Made by a program: the position numbers and the translations under genes
Assembly (NCBI GenBank): GCA_963682055.1
Contig: OY821742.1
Span: 2,007,816 to 2,071,815, forward strand
Direction: 5' to 3'
From: Primula veris
Lineage: Eukaryota; Streptophyta; Magnoliopsida; Ericales; Primulaceae
Length of the DNA: 64,000 nt
In this document: positions 24,671-37,110 of the stretch, piece after piece
How positions within the stretch are numbered: the stretch's first letter is position 1
How the letters are laid out: each line of letters starts with the position of its first letter
The notes under the pieces: generated by a model
What the model saw: the letters and a program-made list of their open reading frames with translations, nothing else
Databases searched by the model: none
What the model was told of the DNA's origin: nothing

Positions 24671-27370
24671 TCATCTAATCAGTGTTAGACCGATAGCGGT
24701 AACAATAAGAGTAGAGGGAAGCCCAAATTTAAGATGCTTCAAGAAAGATAAGTTGTAGCCTAAGTATGGAGCCTGGCGAGCCTGCTCGCAAACTATCAGG
24801 TTTGCAGCTGATCCTAGGAGAGAGAGATTTCCGGCTACCGTGCTCACCCATGCTAAAATAAGCCAAGCTTTTTTCTCACTTTTTGGAGATATTGCTGCTG
24901 CTGCTGCTGCTACTCTTGCTCCAAGTAGTAACACTGGATTCATAAAACATCAAACGTACTTTTAAATGAATATAAAGAAAACAATTGCTTATGAGAGAGT
25001 TATTGATAATTAATAATGATTGATGGTTACATCTCGTTCCAAGACGCGACCTCTTATACCGCATAACCTGTACGCATTTGGAATTGGGGATCAATCTTTA
25101 TTTCATAATTCAAGTTGTTATGAGCTTACTTATATTTTCCGATTCTTATAAACCTTGTATATATATACTACTCATATATTGTAAAAAACGTTCAGTTCAA
25201 GCCTTTGGAAAACTTGAATATCCTCAATTTGGAGCTTTGGTTTCCTGTGAAAATTGATAGATCCGAAAAACCAAATTGTAAAATGCAAACTCATTCAAAA
25301 TTCCCACAAGATCACAACCAAATAGATCTGTTGAAAAAGAAAAATTCGTCATAATGTTTATGAAAACCAGTTTTTGGAGAACTTATGCTGGATATTTGAA
25401 GATTATGAACCCAACAGCCCACACGGATAGTTGTGAAAGATATAACTTTCATTGTGATCAGCATCACCCAAATAAGCGCAGTGACTTCATTAAAGGGTGT
25501 TTGACCTGAGCAATATTTTTACTGTAAAACTGGATCAAAATAACATTTTGCATCTTCTAAGTTAAGCTTATGTATGTACCAGAAAAAAAAAAGTAGTTTA
25601 GTTTGTTAGTTGCAATGCATTAGCTTTGCTTTTTCTTATTCTTGGTTAAAGCATGAATCCAACATTATTTCATCCTCAAAAATCCAAATTATTTGTCTAA
25701 GAGCTGCATCCAAACCTGAAGAGCAAGAGGAATAGCCATGTCATACCTGTGGGAACATTTGATGCCAAATTGGAGAGAACAAGAATGACAGCAGCAAGAA
25801 CAGCTATTCCACCAGCATGATCAATTTGTGAATAAGGTTCCATTAGTTCCCACAGATCACTCGGAATTCCTGTTTTATTAAATCCATCGACCGTTATAAA
25901 CATTCCACAAAAGAATATTAATAGCGAATATGACACCTGCGACGAAAAGAGAAAACCATTTAGTTGCTAATTGCAACATAAAGAAAAAGGAACTTTATGA
26001 AACACAACACCCAACAGAAGTTTTTACTGCTGTTCTGCGGAAAAAAAAAAGTTAAAATAAATTATGACAGAATTTTGAAAGTTTTCTTGGCTTATCCAGA
26101 AAACCAAGTACGAGAACAGAAGCTGAATACAATATGTTAGCTAAGTTAAGTGCTAAATTCTGCAGATCAGCGAGTCTTTCCAGATCTGTTCCAGATTCCG
26201 ACAATCAAACTCAAATTTTACGAACTTTTATGTGTTAAGGAAGCAATATTGTCCCGACTTAGACCAATTAAACAGTATAAATATTCTTTTACCTTTTCTA
26301 AGGACGGGCGGGCATCTTTAAAATCAAGAATCACAAGAGCAAGCGCAGCTGTTATAGCTGTCCAAGACATATTAAGTCCTATAAGCAAAGCTATCAACAT
26401 TCCAAGTGTAACAAGATATACACAACTCTTCCACAAAATCCTTTTCCATCTGCTTTCCTTTTCTTCTGAAAATTCTGAAACCGATTCTTCATTTCTTTGT
26501 GATACATCACCATTAGAATTCGTTGAACCCGGCACTTTGTTGATTTCATTTTCACTCGACCCCAAACGGTTCCTTAGAGTCTCAACGTTTCCGTCGATAT
26601 TCGTATTTTGATTATATTGATTATTTTCAAGTTCTTGAGAATTTGATGAACTTGGATGTGACATTGTAGCTGGCGAAAATCGATGTGAGACAACTTCTTC
26701 TTCATTAGCCACTTCTGAAACCGCCTCTTCGACATCTTTGTGAACAGACAAAACCTTCCAATACATACATATGAGAATAATCGCATTTACCAAAACGCCC
26801 ACGACCATTGCAGGCAAAATTCCTACCAAAAATTCCCCAAAAGATATCTTACTCAATACCGCTATTATCAAATTCTGAGGGTTCCCAATAGGAGTAGCCG
26901 ATGACCCAATATTCGCACTTGAAGCAAGTGCTAGCAAAAAAGGATGAGGTGGCAAATTCTGTTGTCTTGCAATTTTCAGCACAAATTCCGTCAAAACGAC
27001 GCAAGAAGTGTCATTTGTAAAAAAAAGCGCTCGAAATAGCTGAAATTAAGCAGATCCGAAAAAGCAAATCTTTAGCTCCTCTACTTTTCCATGTGAGTAA
27101 TTTTCCCAAATACTTGAACATATCAGCTTTTTCTAGATAAACACTAACGACCATCGTACCGAATAAAAGACCGAGAATTTGGAGATCTATAGCTGAATAA
27201 GCTTGTTCAGGTGTTATAATTTGGAAAAGTACCATAAGCATAGCTCCTAACAGAGAACCTGCTGTTCTTCCTATGGGTAGAAAAGGGACAGATGGAAAAA
27301 CTGCTAATACCCAAAATATTGCGAAAGCAATTGACCCAAGAACCACTTTTATAGTATGTGACATGGCCAT
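24671..27370 (-). CDS. LSI2/ArsB-type anion (silicon/arsenite efflux-like) transporter, with a one-base frameshift
   Basis: Minus-strand exons 27370-26293, 25936-25747 and 24933-24671 encode a protein of about 509 aa in the ArsB/NhaD (citrate-transporter-like) superfamily. Plant members include the silicon efflux carrier Lsi2. Recognisable parts are the N-terminal hydrophobic helices ([20 protein letters not shown]), [49 protein letters not shown] across the exon 2/3 junction, and the C-terminal [20 protein letters not shown] long polar cytosolic loop (about residues 175-270) separates the two halves, as in Lsi2. Exon 1 as printed is 1078 nt. A run of eight T on the coding strand (27019-27026) breaks the frame after the helix ending ISSAFF, and seven would restore [12 protein letters not shown] and make the total divisible by three. 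This is either a real null allele or a homopolymer error. Substrate is inference. Confidence 0.85.
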
Positions 27371-30098
27371 TTTCTGTCACTGGATACCTTCTTTTGGAAG
27401 GTGTTCGGGTTATTGATTGTTAGAGATACATAGGCTGTTAGGGACAAAATTACGCAGGAAGCAAATAAGATTCCTGAAGCAGAGAAATTACAAAAAAATC
27501 AAATATTTGTCTTTTATTGCAGTGCTACTAAAGTATGATCTTTTGTTACTTTTTTCTTTTCATGTTATCTCTATTTCAGGATAGAGAAAGTAGATTTCTT
27601 TAAGAAATATTCCATGCTCGATCAAAATTTCTGATCATTTTTTTTCTGAGAATCAACAGAAACTTCTAACAGGACTACCTATATGTGGTGGTGTCTGAAA
27701 TGATCCTTAAAATTAAATATAATTTTAGAGACGATTTCAGAAATAATGTATTGTGTACAACTCCTTTTTTGAACCAGTAAACATTTTTCAGATACCGGTC
27801 TCGGTTTTTTTTAGAAACCATGTGCTCTCATGTGATTCCAAGAAAAAGTTTACCAAGGCCAATGACCAAAGGCATATCAGCAGAGAAAGTTACTCATGAC
27901 TTTCGGCTTTTCTCGCTGCAGCTTTTAAGCAAAAAAATTGGCTTATTGAGGCTGTGAAAGAGTGAAAGAAACTATGTTCTATCTTAGAACTTCTAGCTGT
28001 TTAGGCTAAAACCAGAACACAGACATTTTGAGCTGGCCAAAATTTTCTAGCTTTTTTGTGATCTTTTTGCCTGAAAAAGCAAAAATGTTTAAAATGTAGA
28101 AACCAACTAATTTAACCAGCTTATTTGCTAAAAAACTTTAGACTTCATGCAAATGTGTTTTGCAACTTTCCAGAGTTTAATGCCTTGGTGAAAACAGAAA
28201 TCTAACATAATTTAGACTTAAATCATATTATGCTATTAATGGGAATCACAAATAAGGACTACTAATATGATTAACAAGATTTGATACATTAACTTTTTCA
28301 GTGAAAAGCCACAACTAAGATACAAAAAACTAAATCAACTAGAGCACCAATTGAACTACTAAAGTTCACATAAAGTGAAAAAAAAACTGGAAAAGGCAAA
28401 ACTTGGACTTACCTAGTATAAATACAACTTTGATATTTTAAGAAGCTCCAATCTAAAAGATACTTAAAATTTTAGTTTTGGTATAATGGATAAATAGAAA
28501 AGTGTTGAGGTGTTCAAATGGGTGGCTAGTTTGAGCAAATTTAAATAAAAGTCAAATCATAAATGAAATTGAGATATAAAAAAGGATAAAAAGAAATGAA
28601 CTTAAACTGAGTTTGTCAGGGTCAGACAACTATATGCTGCCACGTCACTGCCACATGGCATGCCTCAGCTTATGATTGAATTAATATAAAAATAATTTTC
28701 AAGTTCAGTTATATTTCTTTTATGCTGAAAATATCTTTCATCCTCATACCTTCCATTGAAACAATACTAGTCACCAAGATTTAAGAAGTGTCTGATTTTA
28801 GTCTTAATCTTAAGAAGGTGATAGATTTGGTTCCTTTTTAAAGTAATGTTCCAAATAAAAAGTCATGATATATAACAATATAACTGATCATATACTAAGT
28901 CACTTGGAATAAAGGAAAACACATTTGGTGATTCATACTATGAACGGTTTATTTGTAATAAGACTAGCAGACTCTCTGGCATTTCATTCATGTTAGCGGT
29001 GAAAATATGACAACCTCTGTTTATTCAACCAATCTGATAAACGATCATCGTTCTGTCCAAACTTGTTGCGTGAGTACGAGACATATAGGCTTTAAGGGGA
29101 CATAATTACTTCATTCGTTTTCTAATATAATTTACTTTTCAAGTTTCCCATCAAAATGGGAGATACCAAAACTCGAAGAAAATGACGAGTATAAGAATAC
29201 ATTGAAACATGCAAATTGTATCCCTCTACGTACTTGTTGGATCGCTTAAATATACATATATCTATATACATATATCTATATAAGTTATAACGCGACGATG
29301 AGAGCGTGAATAGGCTTTACCCATAGGCGATTTGAGGTGTTCAAGTTTGTTTATAAATCTGCAAAATCTCTAATAGGCCTTACCTAATTGAGGTAAATAT
29401 GAATGGAGGTCCCTGATTAAATGCAGTGCCATGGTTTAAAGACTTAAACTATATTTATAAACTTTTAAATAGTGAGGATAGTTTGCAAATGATCTAAAAT
29501 AGAAGAGAGACTTTTGAGAAATTTAAATCTTAAGTAGGAAAACACAATAGAATATTGGGTTGTAGTCATCATCAAACAGGAAAAATAAGTTTTTTCATGA
29601 ATAGATAATTTTTTTGATCTCATCAGAAAAAATTAATATTAATGAAGCCTCAATTAAACATTACGTATAGTCAATGGGTAATTAAAGTATTGGCCTCACG
29701 CGATTATTTATACTGAAGGTCATTGTAATTCTAATCACATGAATAATCCAATATAATATTGATCTTTTTTTTCTTAAGCACCAAAGCAAACTGTAGTGTA
29801 GTTTCGATTTAATCGTGATTCTGAATGAGTTAATCGGGTTTCCTAGCCTTCCAAGATCTCAAAGGTTGTTTGTATTGGTTTCATAGTGTTTCGATTTATT
29901 TCAAGGCGTTCGTGTAGCTTTTATTGGATTAGTCGTGTTTTTTGATTCGCGAAGTTGAGTTTATAAGAGCAAAGAAAATATTTATCAGAAATTAATATTG
30001 ATTAGCCGTGTGGCGGACTTGATATGGGTCCAGGGTTCTTTAAATTAGAAAGTGATCAAAGGTCCCGCTGGCATGACCTCTTGGATCTGTGTTAAAGT
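27371..30098. other. intergenic region 5' of the LSI2-like gene
   Basis: A stretch of 2.7 kb with no gene recognised. It presumably contains the promoter of the minus-strand transporter gene near 27371-27900. Words rich in AGCTTTT/AAAAGCT at 27900-28170 suggest an old MITE. A short ATATATCTATATACAT duplication lies near 29250. Confidence 0.4.
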
Positions 30099-30859
30099 TA
30101 GGGGTGGGCAAAAAATCCGCAAACCCGTTCCGTAACCCAATCCGTGCGGATTGGGGCTGGTTGGGTGTCAAAAAAAGTTAAATCCGCCCCGCCCCAATCC
30201 GTAAAAAAATTCGTGGGTTGGGTTAGGGTTGGGGTTTCCAAACCGCGGGTTAATCCACCACAACCCGTTTCAATCCGCATATATATATATATATATATAT
30301 AAATATAAATTTTCTCAAGATCTTTTTTAATAAGATGTCCAACTCTTCCTTGTAAATTTTTGTAAATTTTTGCAGTTAAAAGATGTCACTACCCTCAAGC
30401 CTTAAATAACTGGTCGATACTGTCTAAATAATACCGGTTGATGGCCATACTCAGTGGATTTTTAATTTTGATTTCAATTGTTATGTAGTTTTATGATTTT
30501 GATTATGTTGAAGAACAATTTGTTTTGTTTTGTTTTGTTTTGTTTTAGCTTTGTTACTTGTTCCGAACATTCTAAACGTATTTTGGTTGGCTTTTAGTTT
30601 ATATTTCTATTTGAAAGATTTTTTTTTTTTAAAATATTTAGGTAAATTATGCGAAATAATGAAAAATTAATGACTAAAATCAAAATTCAAGAAACAACCC
30701 GCACCCAATCCGCCCCGCTTGATAATGGGTTGGGTTGGGGTTTTAATTATAATGGGTTGGGTTGGGATTTGAATTTCACTAATTCGTCTCAATCCGTCCC
30801 GCCATTTATTTTACGGGACGGGTTAGGATTTGGACCAATCCGCCCCGTGCCCATCCCTA
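30099..30859. mobile_element. non-autonomous hAT transposon, 761 bp, with 8-bp TSD
   Basis: The ends TAGGGGTGGGCA (30099) and TGCCCATCCCTA (ending 30859) are inverted repeats of a common plant hAT type. The 8-bp sequence GTTAAAGT flanks both sides perfectly (30091-30098 and 30860-30867). Subterminal regions are packed with repeated TGGGTTGGG/CCCAACCC and CCGCCCCG words on both sides. The middle is AT-rich with a (TTTTG)n run at about 30521-30545 and a TA run at 30281-30300. No transposase is encoded. Confidence 0.92.
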
Positions 30860-31154
30860 GTTAAAGTTGTGTTGACCCACCGTTCTGATTTGTGCCAAAT
30901 CCAGACTATTTAAGTTCAACTCGGCCACTCACTTAATTACTACAGTAAATATTCGTTCCGGATCTGTGTGAATCGCATGTCAATTCACCGGTCTGGTTTG
31001 TGCCAAATCGAGGTTATTCAAGATTAACTTAACCACCCTTTATTTATTTAGCAAACAGTTGTTGTTTTTTTTCTTTTTTGAAACAACACCAAATCCCACA
31101 TCTTAACATTTTTTTTATTGTTCCCCTAAATCACGATTAGGAAAGTAATTTTAT

Positions 31155-31389
31155 CTCAATCCGTTCTCATTTAATTGTTCACTACGAAATTACGTGCAAT
31201 TTTGACCGGCTTATAACTTATATCAAAATTGTCGAAATAAATTTTTATAAAATCTAATAATAAAATTTAGCATTTGAACTATATGATCAACTTTTGAAAA
31301 TTTTCATTCCGACAATTCTGATACAAGTTCTTTACCGGCCAAAATTGTATGTAGTTTCGTAGTGGACAATTAAATAGAAACGAAGAGAG
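31155..31389. mobile_element. Stowaway-like MITE, ~235 bp
   Basis: The left end (CTCAATCCGTTCTCATTTAA) and the right end (TTAAATAGAAACGAAGAGAG) are inverted repeats that extend inward (TTGTTCACTACGAAATT against TAGTTTCGTAGTGGACAA). Internal words such as TTTACCGGCCAAAATTGTAT are shared with the element at 39212-39446, so the two belong to one family. Confidence 0.75.
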
Positions 31390-31792
31390 TATACGTTATA
31401 TCAAGCCCATCTTCACATCACATCCATCATACTATCAAAAATCATCATATCATTAACACATCTTTGATATTTTCAATTGGAAATGGGAGAAAGTTGAGTA
31501 TTTAAAGGATGGTTGAAAAGGATACACCAATCGTCCAGCAACAAGTAAGCAATGCCCAAAATCGCTTATTAACACCAACCAACGCGACATTAAAAATTGG
31601 ACTATCAGCACTTTTATTGCCCATGGTCTAACAAAACGGTAAAACATTGTACAACAAAACTAGAAACTGGTAAAAAGAGCTCGTTATTACACTGACAAAA
31701 TGGGAAGAGTAAAATTGCATGAACTAGGCAGCAACCGATACCACAAAATGAACACACTAACAGTATTTGTACCTCTTTCTTTTCATAACTTC

Positions 31793-34700
31793 CTATTTTA
31801 TATTGGCTTCTTTTAGGAATTGAAGAACCTTTTCTCTAGTTGGTAAGGCTGGGATCGCTCCTCTCTCTTTTACTGTGAGGGCCCCACAACCATTTGCAAA
31901 AAGAATGGCGTCCTGTAACTTTTTCTCGTCCTGCAGACAGTTTATACACGATTTGCGTTACCATTAAGAGAAAATCTAAACAAAACTTTGAAGATAAACC
32001 AAACAACAGAATCTCAAACAATTTGTACTATTTAAATGACTGATGTCTCATAAACTAGAGATAAGAAGATACTACTGTGTATACAGAGTATTCAAGGGTA
32101 ACCAGGTTGTTTGGAATTACTCGTTCAGTGATTTTCACATACTTTTTTCAATTTTTAAGGTGAAAAGTCCATACATTATGAACAAGAACTCATAGAGCAA
32201 GACATGCGGAATGTTAATATTAATGACATAGAATAACTCAATATACCTGATAGATATTAATATCAGAAGCTAAAATGGCTAAAATCCCTCCAACAAATGC
32301 ATCACCAGCACCAGTAGTGTCAACAGCCTTTACTTTGAGACCTTTTACTCTGCCTTTGAATTTCTGAGCAGTAAATTCGGAAATATGGTCAATTTATAAT
32401 AGGCAGACTAAAGAATGGTTTGTAGAACATCAAAGAACAAAAATTGTGAATAATAAGCTCAAATTCAAAAACCAGAAACAAAGGAGGTCAAGCATTTAAA
32501 AACTCTGGAAACTATTTTCCAGCACATTTTTTTAATACCGAATGAAGCTAAGATAACGACATGATTGATTCATCTAATGCGAATTAAAGCCATCGACGAC
32601 TGAGTTTTGCATTTCATTGCCACTGTTAAAGCTCGAAATCAATACACTGAAGCAAAAATTTACCTTCGTATAATATCTGCAACCCTGCGATCCTTCACTT
32701 ACTAGCAATAGCTTAAGATTTGGATGAAAAAGTTTTTTCAAAACCACATCATCGTCATATGGATCATCACCATTAGTCAAAAATGTAATTTCGTCTTCAC
32801 TAATCTGCAAAATATAAAAGACATTTAGAAGACTTTAATAGCATGTCAAAAGAATAAAGGAACAAGACATAAGAACCTCAAAAATCCAACTGTACCTTTA
32901 TGATATCTGCTTGGTCCCAAATATCCATAATGGACTTACGAGCGGCATCTTCTGAGGGCCATAATGGTAATCTCAAATTTGGATCGTAGGAGAGAATACA
33001 ACCAGAGTCTTTAGCAATTCTCATTGCAGCCATGTGACTTGACCTACATGGTTCTTCAATCAAACTAATTGAGCCATAGTGAAATATCTTAGCCTGTAAT
33101 GTTAAATCAAATCAGAACATGAGTGAATTTAGGTGTTAGTTGTTTACCCAAAACTCAAACTATCCTACCGGGTTTTAATATACCTGAATTTTTCTGTTAC
33201 AAGGATTTCAAGATTTATGCAGGAAGTATCTCGCTCAACATAGAGGAGACTGATGAGGAATTATAATCATTGGTAAATCAAAATTACAAAACTGTCTTTA
33301 TATATCTCAAACATATCATAGAAAAGGTATTTAATTATCAGAAAGGGCTTGAATTAATCATTTATATACAAAAATGTTTTATTCATCGGATAGATCATCA
33401 GCAGTTGTGATGAAAAAAGTCATATAATCTCTTGTGACACTTACATCTGTTTGAAAAAAAACAGCATATATGAGTTAACTAGGTCCGTTTATTGTTGCAT
33501 ATTTTCTTTTCACTTTGAAATGTTAAATAAACCCTTCGACGAGATATTTGAATACCAAAACGGCATCTCTTTTACTCATGAATGGAACTTTAAGGGAAGA
33601 AGTGTCAAGTAGCAAGAAATAATTTTTATCAAACTGGAAAGTAAGAGAAGAAATAGGAATTGCAGTAGACAAAAGCAAACAGAGGGAGAAATAATATTGC
33701 TACACGTGGAGAAAGTTAAATAATTATTAAGCCTACATAATTGGGTCCATAAGACTAGTAATGAAAAAGGTTAAATAAAACAGACCTTCTTAATAAGGTC
33801 GACATCGAGCTCTGATTCATGAAAGAGCATGTCAGCACTAGGGTGACGAAAAAATAAAAATTCACGTTCTCCATCTGCTCTGAGTGTGACAAATGCCAGT
33901 GCTGTCCTTGCATTATGGTCAAACCTCATCCCAGAATTATCGACATTGTTTTGTTTTAGTATATCAGCTAGCATGAACCCAAATTCATCTTCACCTACCT
34001 AGTTAGGAACCAGAAACAGTTAGGACCTTAGTTTGATAATTGCATTCATTAGGATTATAGAATGAAGAATGCAAGGTGCTCTGATTGTGTTATACAACAA
34101 ACGATAACAAATGTGAAAGAATCATATTTGTTCTCCATATATAAGAGTATATAATTATTATTTTAGTCTCGTCCACTTTCTCTTATTTTCTCTTACTCTA
34201 GCATCTGCAGAACCCGTGAAGGCCTAAGTTTCTATTCTGGACCATATGCTTGTTCTGGCAAAGATTATAAACTATGAAATTTTTGACATAATTCCGTAAG
34301 TATCTTTGCATAACCTCATGTAAAACCTTTCTACCATATAATTGCTTAAATCTTACTGACAACATGCCTCTGCATATAACTCATATTTCACCTTTCTGTC
34401 TGGTTCTGAGTTTCTCAATTAACACCGTTACAAGACTTTTTGTAACAATTTACAATTTTTAAATTTCCCAAAGTAACACCGCAATTTACTCCCACCTATT
34501 CAATATGAAGTGGGTCATGCAATATTTGTTTAAGGGCAATAAGGTAAATCCATAGATTATGAACGCATCAAGAACATTACAAATCAACAAAAACAAGAAC
34601 ACAATCCTGAGTGAATCTACTTAGAATACAAGGTGCTTCATTCATATGCTTGTTCTGGCAAAAATAATATTCAATGAAGTTCTCGAAAAAATTCCATAAG

Positions 34701-37071
34701 TATCTTTATATAACCTCATGTAACACCTGTCTACCATATGGTTGATTGAATCCAAATGACAACATGCCTCCGCTTATAACTCATATTTCATGTTTTCTGT
34801 CTGGTTCTGAGTTTCTCAATTGACACGATTACAAGATTTCCAATTTTTATATTTCCCAAAGTAACACAACAATTTACTCCCACCTACTCGATATGAAGTG
34901 GCTCATGCAATATTGGTTTAAGGGCAATAAGGTCAATTCAAAAATTATGAATGCATCAAGAGCATTATAAATCAACAAAAACAACAACACAATCCTGAGC
35001 AGAATCAGCTTAAAATACTGTTACAACTATGATATAATGAACTAACAAATCATGAACATCACTATATAAGACCGAAAACAGGCCTCACCTATTAAACACG
35101 AACTAGTCATACAGTTTGTGTTTAAGGACAACTAGGTTGACTTTAGTTAGTTCATTAAGAAAATTAAATTTTATAAAATCCCAACACAACACAACACAAC
35201 ACAACATAAACAATATCAACTTGGAAAACCATTTTATGATTATAATTAAACATTTAGTGAAGCGAACTAGTAAATAATAAACATAAATTGATTACAACTT
35301 ATATGAACCTTGCCGATAAAGGCTGAAGAACCTCCTAATCTAGAAATAGCCACAGCAACATTAGCAGGTGCACCACCTGGTGCTTTATTAAAAGCCGGGG
35401 CCTCGGCCAGTGAAACTCCATTAACAGTAGGCACAAAGTCAATCAACATTTCCCCAAAACAAACAACAAGAGAATCTTCATCTGCGTATGAAATTAAACC
35501 ATATGTTAAAACGATAAGATTTAGTTACAGTTTTTTGTTTGCTAACATCAGATCTCTATAACCAAACGACAAAACTAGCAACCGGTGTAGTAACTTTGCA
35601 TTTTCGACGATCTGCGTAGACTTGGTGTACCAAATAAAAAATAAATAAGAGGTTACGATAGTAAATAATTACTTACACAAAAATAATTATTATACAGTTT
35701 CTGTCCTTTTTGTAATTATGGACACTATTCTATCGTGTTTATCCTATTCAGTCGCCAGTATATGATTCATTTTTCTATAGTTTAGTCCCGCTAGGATGGT
35801 GTAAGGAATCAAAATCTGAAGATACGTTGGTAAAGAAAACTGTAAGTTCCCTATAAGAATAGGATCTGTAACTATTGCTAATAAATTCAACAGGGCTAAA
35901 CTGGCTTACTTTGAATAACCAGGGTATCCCTTCTGATTTGTATATTTCAGGGTAGCTTTTAAGCAAATAAAGTGAACTTTTTGAAATTTTCAACTTAACA
36001 ATGCAAACTTTTTCAGTTCATGAAATGAAAAAAAGACTTCAAATCTGGTCAAACAAATGCACCACCGCCTAAAAAGCTGCAACCAAACAAGAGATACAAT
36101 TTTTTGCCCCAAAAAGAATAACAAAAAACAAACATCTTTTTTTCATTGAAACACATTTTTTTTTTCATTGAAACAAGATTGTTACCCAGCCACAAGATTA
36201 TTAAAAAAAAAAAAAAAAAAGAGATACATTTTTTTGCCCCAAAAAGAATAACAAAAAACAAACATATTTTTTTCATTGAAACAAAATTGTTACCCAGCCA
36301 CAGTGCACCAAATTCAAATCCGAAGAGACTTTTCCAATATTTCTGTTTCAGTCCATCCCCAATCAAGGTATTACAAAACAGTCCTCAATGCTATGAATTT
36401 GTTGCAAAAGTGATTGCATATCACTATTTTTTCTCTCATTTCATTTTTTTTGTTGGTGAACAGACAAGAAATCTAATAACGAACCATGAAAGTGACATGA
36501 AGACCCTACACTTTACTTATTCCTATTACCCTATAAAAACCAACATATAAATACAAAAATTTGCACTTTTTAATATTCATAAACAACCCATGATCATACA
36601 AAAGAAAAAGTTGATCAAAATAGAAGCGAAAACTAAGCAATAATAACATGCAAGAAACATGAAGACCCTACACCTTACTTACCCTATAAAAATCCACATA
36701 TAAATACAAAGAATTGCACTTTCTAATATTCATAAACAACCCGTGATCATATCAAAGAAAAGATCCTATCTTGTCAAATATTCCAAGAACACACACACAC
36801 ACACACAACCAATATTGAGAAATAAGACTAAAATCGTCTAATAATATCAACAATTTCACATACTAGCTCAGATGGGAAAATAGAAACAAATTCAATGAGT
36901 TGATCAAAATAGAAGCTAAAACTAATTAATAATATCATTTAATTACCTAAAAGGGTCCTACCTTGTCCAACATTCCAAGCACACACACACACACACACAC
37001 ACAATCAATATTGAGAAATAAGATTAAAAAATCATTCAACAACATCAACATCAACAACATCAACAACATTC

Positions 37072-37110
<39 letters not shown>

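Noticed and set aside
26150..26611. 153-aa plus-strand frame.
   Set aside because: It is the complement of LSI2-like exon 1, whose minus-strand reading is clearly homologous to the transporter family.
36049..36550. Frames of 105 aa (-) and 134 aa (+) in fructokinase intron 1.
   Set aside because: They are produced by duplicated A/T-rich repeats and poly(A) runs, with no coding character.
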